Assembly (NCBI GenBank): GCA_036365145.1
Contig: JAEOAD010000015.1
Span: forward strand, 12,021,501 to 12,085,500
Direction of reading: 5' to 3'
DNA from: Orientallactaga sibirica
Lineage: Eukaryota; Chordata; Mammalia; Rodentia; Dipodidae
Length of the DNA stretch: 64,000 nucleotides
Numbering within the stretch: position 1 is the stretch's first letter; each line of letters begins with the position of its first letter. Position numbers and translations under genes: made by a program. The notes under the pieces are model-generated. The model worked only from the letters and a program-made list of their open reading frames with translations. It was not told the DNA's origin and did no database searches. Positions 1 to 10,964 of the stretch are shown piece by piece.

Positions 1-1692
1 TATTTTATTTATTTTATTTATTTATTTTTTATTTTTTTATTGACTTTTAATCTTACATACCAAAAAAACCCCACCTGATATTTCCCTCCCCTCCCCCATT
101 CCACTTTAGAACTCCGGTCTCCATCATATCCCCTCCCTTTCTCCATTAGTCTCTCTCCTAATTTGATGACATCATCTTTCTCTTCTATTTTGAGGGTCTT
201 GCAAAGGTATTGCTAGGCACTGCAAGATCATGGATATCGAGGCCAATTTCTGTCTGGGCAGCTGCATAGTAAGAGGTCATATCCTTCCTTTGGCTCTTCC
301 ATTCTAACCGCCCCCTCTTCTGCAATGGTCCCTGAGCCACTGGAGGATGTGACAGAGGTGTTTCAGTGCTAGGCACTCCTCCATCCCTTCTTCTCAGCAC
401 TATGTTGCCTTTTGTGTCATCCCAGTGGTCATCACCATCTGAAAAGAGAAGCTTCTCTAGCCAGAAGTGAGAATAGCGTTAATATGTGGACATGAACATT
501 TAGTGTAGTGTCCCCAGGGCAGCTTGGTGGGAATAATATATACATTTAGTCAGACATGAGCAGGCTTATACCCCCATGGCTCATGACCTCACCTACCATA
601 GACTTTTACTTAGGTTTTTCAGTACCGGGTATGTATTCCCTCCTGTAGAGAGGGCCTTCAGTCCAATTATGAAGCACTTGGTTACCCCAAGAGTAGACAC
701 GCCACTATTGCACCCGTTCAGTCATTGGGCCTGTCTGGCCAAGCTTGAATATTCAGCATCCACTATTTTCACTGTTGATGGCTTCTGTCTCCCATACGCT
801 GCGTGCAGTGCAGCTTTTTCCAGCTTTCAGTTGGCTGGTCTACAGGGAGAAGATTTTCTGCTCAGCACCAGCTTGCTTTCTCAGTGTCCTTGCCTCTCAG
901 GCATGAGATGTCTTCAGCAATAGGGTCTTACTATCTATTTCTCTAGGGAAACCAAGGGCTTTGGCAAAAGCCTTAATGTTTTGGAGGCTACCGGGACCTC
1001 CTTGGCCAACATCTCACTGGAAGGAATTCCATCCCAGGTACTGAAAATTTTCTAGTAACAGTCTACATCTTCTAGACGTGCCCTTATTCAAAAAAGTAAT
1101 TTTACATATGTCTTATTGATAATATCTTGAGTTTAGATTGTCCCTCCCCCTGCCCTTTTTGTATGCATTCTCTTCCCATGGCCTCGCTTTAGGCCATTCC
1201 CTCCCTGAACTCAGTTCTTCTACTTACATATGTGTATTACCATACACTTAAGTCCTTCCCTTTCTTCCCTCCCTTATAGCCTTTTACCCGCTTACTGGTT
1301 TCTGGTACCTATTTTTGGTTCCAGTTCATACACAAGTCTATACATTGGTAGCTAGGATCCACATATGAGAGAGAACATGTGACGATTGGCTTTCTGAGCC
1401 TGGGTTACCTCACTAAGTATAATCCTTTCCAGATCCATCCATTTCCCTGCAAATTTCATAATTTCATTTTTCTTTACTGCTGAATAGAACTCCATTGTGT
1501 AAATGTACCACAACTTTATTATCCACTCATCTGTGGACGGACATCTAGGCTGCTTCCATTTCCTAGCTATTGTGAATAGAGCAGCAATAAACATGGTTTT
1601 GCAAGTATCTCTAAGGAAGTGAGAAGAGTCCTCTGGATATATGCCTAGGAGTGCTATAGCTGGATCATATGGTAAATCTATTTCTAGCTGAA
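1..1692 (-). mobile_element. L1-A copy 1, 3' segment (3' UTR plus ORF2 C-terminus)
   Basis: A minus-strand L1 3' end. The T-rich start of the window is the complement of an A-rich tail, so the true 3' boundary may lie outside. The 3' UTR fills about 50-1350 and is shared with 59273-60324 and 60478-62290, which defines the group I call L1-A. ORF2 codons follow at 1352-1692. The segment stops abruptly at about 1692, where the neighbouring piece of the same element runs in the opposite direction. Confidence 0.9.
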
Positions 1693-1705
1693 TAAACTTA
1701 ACCAA
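1352..1705 (-). pseudogene. L1 ORF2 C-terminal fragment
   Basis: An open stretch of 117 codons ending in a natural stop. It carries the conserved tail of L1 ORF2p: a LEIDLPYDPAIALLGIYP block, then MFIAALFTIARKWKQPRCPS, then a WYIYTMEFYSAVKKNE-type block. In an intact element this tail belongs to a protein of about 1,250-1,300 residues with endonuclease and reverse transcriptase activity. Here it begins at the LEIDL block because the upstream part was inverted on insertion. The first few codons of the open frame come from across the junction and are not L1 protein. Not functional on its own. Confidence 0.9.
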
Positions 1706-2865
1706 GGAAGTGAAGGATCTCTACAATGAGAACTATAAAAAAACTCGAGTGACAAATTGCAGAAGACACAAGGAAATGGAAAGACATTCCATGCTCCTGG
1801 ATTGGAAGAATCAATATAGTGAAAATGTCAATCTTACCAAAAGCAATCTACACATTTAATGCGATCCCCATTAAAATCCCAATAGCATTCTTCACAGAAA
1901 TAGAAAAAACAATACTAAAATTCATCTGGAAACACAAAAAACCTCGAATAGCCAAAACAATTTTGCATAACAAAAATCAGGCAGGTGGTATAACCATACC
2001 CGATTTTAAGTTATACTACAAAGCCATAGTAACAAAAACAGCATGGTACTGGCACAAGGACAGACAGGTAGATCAATGGAACAGAATAGAAGACCCAAAT
2101 ATTAATCCAGACAGCTACAGCTACCTGATTTTTGACAAAAACTCCAAAAATACTCATTGGAGAAAAGATAGTCTCTTTAACAAGTGGTGCTGGGAAAATT
2201 GGACATCTGTTTGTAAAAGGATAAACATAGATCCTTGTCTCTCTCCTTGCACAAGAATCAAGTCCAAATGGATCAGGGACCTTAATATCAGACCTGAAAC
2301 TCTGAAAATGCTAGAGGAAAAAGTAGGGGAAACTCTTCAACATATTGGAATAGGCAAGGACTTTCTGAATATAACTCCAATTGCTCAGAGAATAAAAGCA
2401 CTAATCAACCACTGGGACCTTATGAAATTACAAAGCTTTTGTACAGCAAAGGACACTGTGAATAGAGCAAAAAGACAACCTACAGAATGGGAGAAAATCT
2501 TTGCCAGTTATTCATCTGACAGAGGATTAATATCCAGAATATACAAAGAACTCAAAAAACAGAATAACAAGAATTCAAACAACCCAGTTAAAAAATGGGC
2601 TACGGAACTAAATAGAGAATTCACGGAAGATGAAATACAGATGGCATATAAACATCTAAAAAAATGTTCTACATCCTTAGCCATCAGGGAAATGCAAATT
2701 AAAACCACTTTGAGATTCCATATCACTCCTGTCAGAATGGCTGCCATCAAGAAAACAAATGACAATAAGTGTTGGCGTGGATGCGGAAAAACAGGAACAC
2801 TTCTACACTGTTGGTGGGAATGTAAGCTGGTCCAGCCACTGTGGAAATCAGTGTGGAGGTTCTTG
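1693..2865 (+). mobile_element. L1-A copy 1, inverted 5' segment
   Basis: Plus-strand ORF2 sequence that begins at the LTKEVKDLY block just after the reverse transcriptase domain and ends at the VWRFL block. In L1 ORF2 the residues after VWRFL are the LEIDL block with which the minus-strand segment begins. The two pieces are therefore adjacent parts of one 5'-truncated element, joined head to head. This is the usual twin-priming (5' inversion) structure. Confidence 0.88.
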
Positions 2866-2883
2866 CCCATTTATTTTAACTAG
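1819..2883 (+). pseudogene. L1 ORF2 middle-to-C-terminal fragment
   Basis: 354 open codons of L1 ORF2, starting at an internal methionine of the [10 protein letters not shown] block. In order it shows [21 protein letters not shown], the [15 protein letters not shown] block, AWYWHKDR, a [11 protein letters not shown] block and, near 2770-2823, the C-x3-C-x7-H-x4-C cysteine/histidine motif of the C-terminal domain. The frame upstream (1693-1818) is shifted. The endonuclease and reverse transcriptase core are absent, so no active protein is expected. The last six codons lie beyond the L1 breakpoint in flanking DNA. Confidence 0.9.
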
Positions 2884-5681
2884 AGAAGAGCTGAGTTCAC
2901 ATGTTGCAGAAGGTCTTTCAAGGGAATACTAAGAGCCATTGCATTCACTGGGAGGTAATGGTGATAGTTTGTAAACAAGGCAACCTGGGTCTGAGTAGAG
3001 TGGGCAGCCAGGCTGTAGAGCCCTCTTGTGAGAAGGTTGGAAATGAGGACTCACAAGAGCTTAGTGATAGCTTAGCTGTGTCAATGAAGATAGAAGTAAG
3101 AACACATGGTGGTAGAATGAACACTTGATTATAATTCAGAGACTTGGTCTATTCTTGGCTCTGACTCTTATGTAATGAGAGTTCTGGCAAATGACTTGGT
3201 ATTTCTGGGCCTTAATTATCTCAGGAATGTTCTGGTGGCATTACTCTGATGTACAGGGTAAAATTTCACAGTCTAGAGTTGTCCTGCCAGACACACTGGC
3301 TATTGACTAGTAGGTATTACATTCTGGAAATGCAGCTAACTTGACATGATATGCACTGCATATGTAAAACTTACATGAAAAACTTAGGATATCACATGCA
3401 TAATTTTTATTGTGATCATATTTTTAAATTATACTACACTCATTATACCATGTTGAAAAAAATATACATTACTAAGTAAATTCCACCAATTTTATTTTAC
3501 AGTTTTAATGTGTCTACCAGAAAATTCAAAATTGTATGTGTGACCTGAAGTTGTGGCTCACATTACCTATTGTAATGAACCAGCTTAGAGCTTCACTGGT
3601 TTCAGGGCATTCAGGAATATGTAAAATTGGCTTAGGGAGTTTCTGGCCTACACAGAATCCCTTCCCACTCCAAAATGATAGTAAAGTTGAAGAGGCAGAT
3701 AACATTCCCAAGGTGATCTCAAGGTCACAGGGAGTCATTTTACCACCCACTTGAGGGGGTATTACCTGGAGAAATCCTTTTAAGCAACCTGGAATTCCCC
3801 CAGAATATTTAAATGGAAAGGCCAAAATTCCTTCCCCAAATGCAGAGATAATCCCTAATAACTCCACTCTTCCTCTGCCTCCATGCAACTAGCAACAATT
3901 TAGATCTGGGCCTGACCCAAATGGCTATATGTACCTCACCCCATCTTCAGACTTGGCAGCAAGAAGAAACCACAGCAGATGATTGCCATGTTGGTGCAAC
4001 ACTAGCATTGTTATGGAGAACACCCCACCTCTTTCCCCATAAGCATCAAGTTTGAGTCCTAACATGTTCTTAGGGCTCCTAGGACCAACTTACTTTCTTT
4101 CCAAGGCAGATTTAGTGTGCCATGTATGAAGCACATAAACATGATTGGTTTTACTTGCTCCAGCTCCACCGCACTGTAAATATATCTTGCCTATATCCAT
4201 TCCATGTAGCACTTTTAATGGCATCCTATTCATGTTTGGCCTTTAGATAAAGACCCACACATATTCATATTCTCTGTCCATAAACAAGGAGGCTCAGAAA
4301 TATGACCATCAGCTGTCCTTTGTGAGTCTTACTCAGCTCCTTAATATTCAGTCCCACACCCTTTCTTCCAATGCCATCAATGAAGCCTGAACCCCTTAGT
4401 TTGAAATTTACTCTTTCAAAGAATGGTTCAAATAAACTTACTTAAGATATATCTCATTCCCTCAGCAGAATGAGATTGCTGCTTTCTCATTCACAAACTT
4501 CAATATACATAAAAGAGAATGAATGGTATCATGGATGTCATGTAATGGCTTGAAAAAGAGGATTTGAAAAAGTAGGGCCATGTCAAATCTGTAGAGAGCA
4601 TATTCCCAACACCTGGCACAGTGCCTGGGATAGAATTAACTTTTGCCAAGTATTTGGTTGACCAGTAAATGCTTAAATTAAGAATTAGTTATGACTTGTG
4701 TTAAAAGAAGATTTTCTTTTCTTGTGCATGAATGAGTGTGTGGTTAGGATGGTTGAGAATGTGAACTGTACATATGACAATATGACCTGACACTATTCCC
4801 TAGTAAGTTAATATGTGATTATTAGAATTTCAGTACTTCAAAGAAAATTTGTCCCTTAGCCACATGAGAGCAGAGAGAAGATGTGTCAAAAATCAGCAGT
4901 AATGTGGGGGCAAAGTAGAGCTTCATCTAAAACTAAGGACAGAAGTCTTCCAGTGATGTCCTGACAGTCAGGGAGACATGCACATATAATCGAACTCTCT
5001 ATCATTCCTTCACCTATTAAATTCAGTGTGCTCACTTTTCACTAACTATAGTCTTTTACCATTGCAGTGTATCAGTGATACTGTTCAGTAACAGAACACC
5101 CTGTAACTTGGTACTTTCAGGCTGATGTGAGGACTGGCAGCCTTGAGTCCCCTGGAATCTCAGGCTTTACCCCAGAACCCACACATAACCACAATGTGAA
5201 TTTAGTAATTTAGTCTAGAAAAGCTGTCATTGATCCCTGCTGACTGGGCTGCTTCTTTACACTGACCATTCTGGACCTAAAATTATAAGCACTTGAGCCT
5301 GTTCTGTTTCAGATCACATCTCCACATCTGGTCATCAGTGTCTTGTTTGCTTGTTTGTTTTCCTCCTAGCAGTCAGTTTCCTTGGCCTACTGCCAGCCAG
5401 TGCTACTCTCCTTCATGGGCATGAGGCATCCAAGGCTAGCAAGCAAAGAACAGCACATTGGAATCTGCGTCACTTCTTTATCCCCTTACTTAAATCACAC
5501 TGCTTGTTTGTATTTTCCTCATGATAGCAGTCCCTAATTTACTGAAGCTATATGATGCTACATTTCAGAACATGACTTCTTAAAGTGGAACATTTACATA
5601 AAAAATCACTGTTTTGATATTGAGTGATTCATAAATGCTGATAACTAACAGAATGGCACACACAGAAGCTTTCACAGGCCC
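2866..5681. other. Repeat-poor intergenic stretch
   Basis: No L1, B1 or young SINE is recognisable and no open frame has exon-like character. Two short pieces resemble ancient MIR-type sequence: one at 3140-3225 (listed separately) and a CCTGGCACAGTGCCTGGGA motif near 4609-4630, which resembles the 3' end of MIR/L2-type repeats. Confidence 0.6.
3140..3225 (+). repeat. Possible MIR fragment
   Basis: The order of motifs (a TTGGCTCTGACTCTTATG-type core, then CTGGCAAATGACTTGG, then GGGCCTTAATTATCTCA) follows the MIR core, in which the corresponding blocks read as GGCTCTGCCACT, GGGCAAGTCACT and TGCCTCAGTTTCCTCA. It is heavily diverged, so the call is tentative. Confidence 0.45.
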
Positions 5682-5940
5682 CTTTAAAATATTTTATTAT
5701 TTATTTATTTATTTATTTATTTGAGAGAGGGGGAAAGAGGCAGGTAGAAAGAGAGAGGGAGAGAGAGAGAGAGAGAGAGATCTATAGAGAGAATAGGCTC
5801 GCCAGAGCATCTAGCCTCTGCAAATGAACTCCAGACACATGTGCTACCTTGTGCATCTGGGTTGTATGGGTCCTTGGGAATTGAACCTGGGTGCTTTGGC
5901 TTTGCATGCAAGATCCTTATCTAAGCCATATCTCCAGCCC
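5682..5940 (-). mobile_element. DIP-type (B2-superfamily) SINE
   Basis: A minus-strand copy. The A-rich tail and (GA)n tract come first (5690-5800), then the body with CATGTGCTACCTTGTGCATC, then the tRNA-derived head ending in CTCCAGCCC at 5940. On the minus strand the head carries the RNA polymerase III A box and B box of a tRNA-like promoter. The copy is moderately diverged and I see no clear target duplication. Confidence 0.88.
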
Positions 5941-6153
5941 TGTACTTAACATATTGAACAAAAATATTCATTAATTATTATAATTAACAATGGCTTATAA
6001 AACATAATAGAAATGAATGGAGATAGTAATTATGTTCTTATTACCAAGGACTTAAGTTATTATGGGAATAGCTTGGACAAAATAAGATTCCGTGTAAAGG
6101 AATTTACTGACCCTTTTTCTTGAGGATCCCATTGTTCTAATTATCAGAGACTT

Positions 6154-6205
6154 TAAAAAATTATTTATTTACTTATTCATGTTAGAGAGCAAGAGAGAAA
6201 GAGGC

Positions 6206-6236
<31 letters not shown>

Positions 6237-6384
6237 AAGGGCATGCCAGGGCCTCCAGCCAGTGTAAACGAACTCCAGATGCATGCACCACCTTGTGCAT
6301 CTGGCTTAAGTGGGTCCTGGGGAATCAAACTGAGGTCCTTTGGCTTTTCAGGCAAACAACAGCTAAGCCATCTCTCCAACCCCA
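6154..6384 (-). mobile_element. DIP-type SINE with target duplication
   Basis: A complete minus-strand copy: A-rich tail, (GA)n, body with CACCACCTTGTGCATCTGG, and tRNA-like head. It is flanked by an 11-bp direct repeat ATCAGAGACTT at 6143-6153 and 6385-6395, which fixes the ends. Mobilised in trans by L1 proteins. Confidence 0.92.
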
Positions 6385-6395
6385 ATCAGAGACTT

Positions 6396-7324
6396 GTTCC
6401 CCCATTTTTTTCTTTATTAGTTATGTACATACTCATTCTCAGTGTGTAAACAATACTTGTTAGTTCCATCCTTACCCTCATCTCAGTCCTCCCCACTCTG
6501 AAGGGACCCTCCTCATTGGGGATGTCAGTTATCCCCATGGGGATTGTGGGATGTGCATCGTGGGGGAAGCCATCAGTTATGGGGAAGAGGCAATGTCTCT
6601 GTGCATAATGTTCCAACTTGTGGCTCTACCAATCTTTCTGCCCCCTCTTCCATGAATTTCCCTAGCCATCTTGGGTTCATTTTGGGTCTACTTCAGTGAT
6701 GAGGTTTTGGGAGACTCTGGATCTCTGGATCTTTGGTTTGGCAGGAGTTGAGTGTTCTGTGTCTATCTCCTTCACCCTTGCAATGATATCAGATTCATCA
6801 AGAAAACAGCACTCTAACTCATGTCCCCAATTACTGTATGGTTTCAGCTGGGGCCCTGGTCAGGCACAATGGGCTGATTTTCTCCTCGGGTTCTGTGTCC
6901 ATCTGAAAAAGAGAAGCAGATTCTCCAAGAGAGAGTGAAGTCAGTGCTAGATAAATGGAATAACCATTATTAGTTTAGAGAGAATTTAATAGGTGTAGGC
7001 CTTCTTGTAGCCCAAGATTGGTGGGAGCTTGATAATGGAGAGTGAACTCATTTTTTGGATATGATTCTGACTTGTGTCCCAGTTCCAGATATGGGTTCCA
7101 TTCCATTGAGAGGATCTGATAGCCAATCCGAGTGAAGTTTGTTACCCACCATGGCTGTGTGCCACTATTGCACTTGGATGAGCATCACATCAGATTGCTT
7201 GCTGTTGAGTAGCTTAGACCTAGAGTTGCTTGGACAGATGTTGGCCATTTCCCCCCAGTAATTCATATAGCACCTTCTGGCACTAGATGAGCTAGCTGTC
7301 TGGGGACTGGCTCTCTTCCAGATT
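6396..7324 (-). mobile_element. L1-B 3' UTR (part of an internally deleted L1)
   Basis: A minus-strand L1 3' UTR matching 21905-22760, 53725-54459 and the plus-strand copies at 48290-49137 and 50200-51070. Landmarks are the CCAACTTGTGGCTCTA block near 6612, the AAGAGAAGCAGATTCTCCAA block near 6911 and the CCATGGCTGTGTGCC block near 7149. It ends at 7324, where a truncated B1 begins, and the L1 resumes at 7401 in ORF1. ORF2 and part of ORF1 are missing. Confidence 0.85.
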
Positions 7325-7400
7325 CCCTGAGAATACATAGTTAATTCCAGGTCGGCTTGAACCAGAGTGAGACCCTACCTCAAAAAAAAAAAAAAAAAAA
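7325..7400 (+). mobile_element. 5'-truncated B1 SINE
   Basis: Only the 3' half of a B1 is present: CCTGAGAATACATAG, an AATTCCAGGTCGGC-type block, then AGAGTGAGACCCTACCTC and an A tail at 7382-7400. It sits exactly between L1 3' UTR and L1 ORF1, so it marks the deletion junction inside the L1. Confidence 0.85.
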
Positions 7401-7429
7401 TTGTTTTTGAACTTAATCAAATTTTTGGA

Positions 7430-7926
7430 CTCACAAACTCTTCTGTTTTGTCTTCGAGGTCTGAATTTCTATCCTCCACATGACTGACTCTATTATTGAG
7501 AGCTTCTATAGAGATTTGGACTTGTTCAATTTGGTTTGTATTTTCTATTGCCTTTTTATGTATATATCAATCCCTCTATTGAGTTCCCTTTTCATGTCAT
7601 TTTCTGATTTTCTTAATGCTTCTTGTAATTCATACTTGCATTTATTTATGTCTTCATTGTGCTTAGCCAACTGATTTTTGAGGTCTTCTTTTTTTTTTTT
7701 TTTTTTTTTTTTCGCTCTCCTTCAGATCATTTAAGTGTCTTTGGAACACTTCCTGGTTCTTTTCTATTAGGCCTGATCTAGTGAGGACAGCATTCATACA
7801 ATTATTGGACTTTTGTTGATTTTCTGAGAGTTCTGTCAATTGCTTGGCCAAAGTAGCATGGCTTGTGTCTTCATTTTGGGGTTCTGATCCTGCTGGCTCT
7901 TCTGTGTTTTCATTAGAGTCTTCCAT
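7430..7926 (-). pseudogene. L1 ORF1 N-terminal fragment
   Basis: The frame starts at 7926 with MEDSNENTEEPAG and continues into a heptad-like segment (LAKQLTELSENQQ, then FQRHLNDLKE) that fits the ORF1p coiled coil. A run of about 25 T at 7688-7713 on the plus strand becomes a poly-lysine run and is probably a slippage expansion. The frame then breaks, with further coiled-coil homology downstream. The RNA-recognition and C-terminal domains are deleted. Not functional. Confidence 0.75.
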
Positions 7927-7929
7927 TGT

Positions 7930-8870
7930 GGGACTGGGAAACCGTGTGGATTTACTTGCACTGGATTTCTCACGTTATTCCTTTTTTGCTGTGGTCTGCC
8001 CATCACAGGGTGGGAATCTTATTTAATTCAGAAAGAAGCTATAGTTTACCCTTGAAGTGTCTTCAGTAATTATTCCCTTTTATGTTTGCTTCAATTAGTC
8101 TTCTGATGGCAATGGGGCCTGTCTGCTCAGATGGGAGGAGGCTGTGAGGCTCTGGTGGGAGTTCAAAGACTTGGTGGAGGGGTGGTTGGTCAGTAGTTCT
8201 GGGTATGGGACTGTGTGGTCAGGTGGCCTGATGGTACAGGGGGCAGGGGGAATGGAACAAAGCAGTCTGGTGTTGCAGCTGGGTGGGGGAGGATGAGATT
8301 GCACAGTCCTGCAATGTGGTGGGGTGAGGGGATGGGATGGGGGTTCCCTTGGCACTGTGAAGTAGGGGTGGATGGGACCATGGGGTCCTGTGACATGGCG
8401 GGCAGCGACACAGCACAGGAGGGGGGTATGAGGCAGTGGCCTGGGTGGTGGGAAGGGGGAGGAAAACCAAGGAAAACCAAGGGAAGGAGGAGGAAATGCT
8501 AGCCAGCTGGCCTGGGTCGTTGAAGCCTGCAAGTAGTGCAGGAGGACCTGGTCAGCACACAGTGGGGTGGCAGCTGGGGCTAAGGTCCCAGTGGCGGGAA
8601 TGGAGAGGAGGGCCAAAGGACAGAGTAAGGAATGCTAGCTAGTTGACAGGGGTCCAAGTAGCCTGCAGGTAGTGGAAGAGGAACCTGGTGGCACAGTGGC
8701 TGGGATGGCTGCTTGATGGGCTTGGGGAACTGGCGGGCTACCTGAAGGCACGGGAATCAGTGGATTCCCTATGTTGCTCCTCTGTGCCCTCCCTCTGGAG
8801 GTCTGCTAGAATCTGCAAACTCTAAGGGCCCCACTGATCTTTCCTTTCATTCCCCATGAGGTGAAGCATG
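7930..8870 (-). promoter_or_regulatory. L1-B 5' UTR / presumptive internal promoter
   Basis: G-rich on the plus strand, with GGTGGGAGTT, GGGGGAGGATGAG and similar blocks; it directly precedes the ORF1 start on the minus strand. Promoter function is inferred from the general role of the L1 5' UTR, not from recognised factor sites. The leader of the L1 at 29311-29789 looks different, so the two may have distinct 5' UTR types. Confidence 0.45.
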
Positions 8871-9623
8871 GTTAGGCTGATGCCATCTTGACCAGACCTC
8901 TTCACAGGTCCTTTAATAAGTGGTCTGTTTGGCATTATTTCACAAGCAGAAAAGACCAGAACAGAGAGCATTCCCCTGTCTACCTTCAGCTACTGGAACA
9001 GCATAGTTAATACAACACACTGTAGGGCAGGGGTGGTGAGCTGGTTTGTACCTTGAGAGCAATGGAAACATGGTAAAATAAACAAACCTACTAGGCAGTG
9101 AAGGCAGGGTTGGCTGAGGATTTCATTACAACATAACATTGTTGTAATAAACACATTCTGATGAATAGGACCTGGGTTTCATCTCTTACAGTTTCTAATG
9201 TTCATGAAATGTACACTGGCTTTGGATCAACCCACAAACTTCATTGTTTCAGTTTGGTTTAAGAAGCTTGTGATTCTTTAAATTATTTCAGATAATCTGT
9301 CTATTAGATGGAAATGTGCCTCCTTCACATGGAGAAGGATGCAGTTGTGTAGCAGTCCATATTATTAACCCTGTGAACGCAGACAATTTGGAAAACTTCT
9401 TTTCATCATCTGTAAGATTTGGAATTTGATGACTTGTTATCTGAGGACCACTATGCCTCTTAAGATGAGAACTTTAGAGAAAATGAATTCATACTGTCTG
9501 ACACATAGGGCTCTATTGATACTGCTTATTTCCTTACTTCTAAAATAAAGTATAGTAAATATGCATGTAAGAAATATTAATGGAATTCACTCTATCACTG
9601 AATTCATTATTTGTGTTGAAGGT
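8871..9623. other. Intergenic stretch, nothing recognised
   Basis: No repeat family, RNA gene or credible exon seen. Confidence 0.55.
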
Positions 9624-9635
9624 AGATGTGCAATA

Positions 9636-9795
9636 TTTTTTTGTTTGTTTGTTTTCCAAGGTAGGGTTTCACTCTAGCCCAGGCTGACCTGGAATTCACT
9701 ATGGAGTCTCAGGGTGGCCTGGAACTCATGGCAATCCTCCTACCTCTGCCTCCCTAGTGCTGAGATTAAAGGCATGCCACAACCATGCCTGGCTC
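9636..9795 (-). mobile_element. B1 SINE
   Basis: A full-length minus-strand B1 with a T-rich left end, a GGTAGGGTTTCACTCTAGCC block, CTGAGATTAAAGGCATGCCA and a terminal CATGCCTGGC. Flanked by a 12-bp direct repeat AGATGTGYAATA at 9624-9635 and 9796-9807 (one mismatch). Confidence 0.93.
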
Positions 9796-9860
9796 AGATG
9801 TGTAATAATGTAAAGACAAGGTCTTCTCTTAGGACCTTAATCTTGGAGTTTACCTTTTTT

Positions 9861-10098
9861 TTGGGGGGGGGGAGACAGAGAGACAGAGAGAGAGGGAGAG
9901 GAAGACAGAGATGGGCGCGCCAGCAGCCTCTCACCTGCTGTGAATGAAATACAGATGCGTTCGCCCCCTTGTGGTCAAGTGCAGCATTGCGCCCCTTTTG
10001 CATCTGGCTAAACGTGGGACGAACTACTGGAGATTGGAACCAGCGTTCTTTGGCTTAGGAGGCAGGAGCCTTAATTTCTAAGTCATCTCTCCAGCCCA
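9861..10098 (-). mobile_element. DIP-type SINE, subfamily II
   Basis: A minus-strand copy of a second SINE type: a GATGGGCGCGCCAGCAGCC block, CCCCCTTGTGGTCAAGTGCAG, GCATCTGGCTAAACGTGGGA and a head ending CTCTCCAGCCC. It has about 30 more central bases than the common type (subfamily I). Flanked by a 13-bp repeat AGTTTACCTTTTT at 9847-9859 and 10099-10111. Confidence 0.92.
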
Positions 10099-10111
10099 AG
10101 TTTACCTTTTT

Positions 10112-10964
10112 AAGCAGTCCTCAACTTCGAGGTTGACCTTGCTATCCAGTTCAGTGAGTAAGACAGATTTTAGTGTGACAATTCTGGAAAATATTGAGTA
10201 ACATAAGAATCCATGGATTTTGGGGAGCCACATTGATGGGACGATTTCCTGGTTTTAATAACTTAAGAGGAAAAGCATATCTCAATTTCCTGTCACAAAT
10301 GTAGCAGCTGAGCTACAAGCTCTGGCATCTCTTTCCTCCTCAGCATGGACAGTCAGGCATTCCTGTGCATAGGATATTTGCATGGTAGGGGCTCATGGCA
10401 CAGGGGTGCTGCAGGACTGCAGAAGAGGTCTGAGGTGGTATTTGGAAGATGTGCATGGTTCGTATAAGAGAGCTCGGGGGACAGCAATGCTTCATTCACC
10501 ACCAATGACCATGAGAGATGATTTTAGTTAAATAATATATATTTTATGTGGTTTGATAATCCTATTTAAATGGAGTTAATATAATTAAGCAGCAGACAGT
10601 TGACGGATATACTTTTCTTATGAGGAGAATGCAGTTTGTGAAGAGAGATTTGAGTGGGCTTTAGGGAGGAAGGCAAGGTCCATAATCTGTGACCAACTTC
10701 TAAGTTTCTCTAAAATTGTAGCTCATAATTGAAAAAATATTTCTTAAATGGCCAAGTAATATATATTCATTCATATCTCATAATGACAAAATAAAGACAT
10801 TATACAGGACAGATTTATTTATTTATTTCTGAGAAGCAATTTATCAGACTTGTGGATTTGTCTTTTTAAGGAAGAAATTTAAATTTTGACTCCTTTGGTA
10901 GTTTTGTTCCTTCCTTTAATAAAATGAGGAACATTGGAAAAACTGGCAAATACTTTTTCTATGT
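10112..10964. other. Intergenic stretch, nothing recognised
   Basis: No repeat family, RNA gene or exon-like frame seen. Confidence 0.5.

Larger units (their letters stand above)
7401..8870 (-). mobile_element. L1-B 5' part: ORF1 N-terminus and GC-rich 5' UTR
   Basis: The minus-strand 5' end of an L1. ORF1 codons lie below about 7926, homologous to 28920-29310 in the larger L1-B. Upstream on the minus strand is a G/C-rich leader (8090-8780) typical of an L1 5' UTR, which normally carries an internal RNA polymerase II promoter. Long open frames within 8095-8642 are low-complexity artefacts of this leader. The outer end near 8870 is estimated only from where the composition changes. Confidence 0.72.

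Noticed and set aside
1819..2883. Longest open frame of the window as a host gene
   Set aside because: Its protein follows L1 ORF2 block by block up to the C-terminal cysteine/histidine motif; it is a retrotransposon fragment.
8095..8642. Several overlapping frames of 68-173 codons on both strands
   Set aside because: They are proline- or glycine-rich readings of a GC-rich L1 5' UTR without domains; stops are simply rare in this composition.
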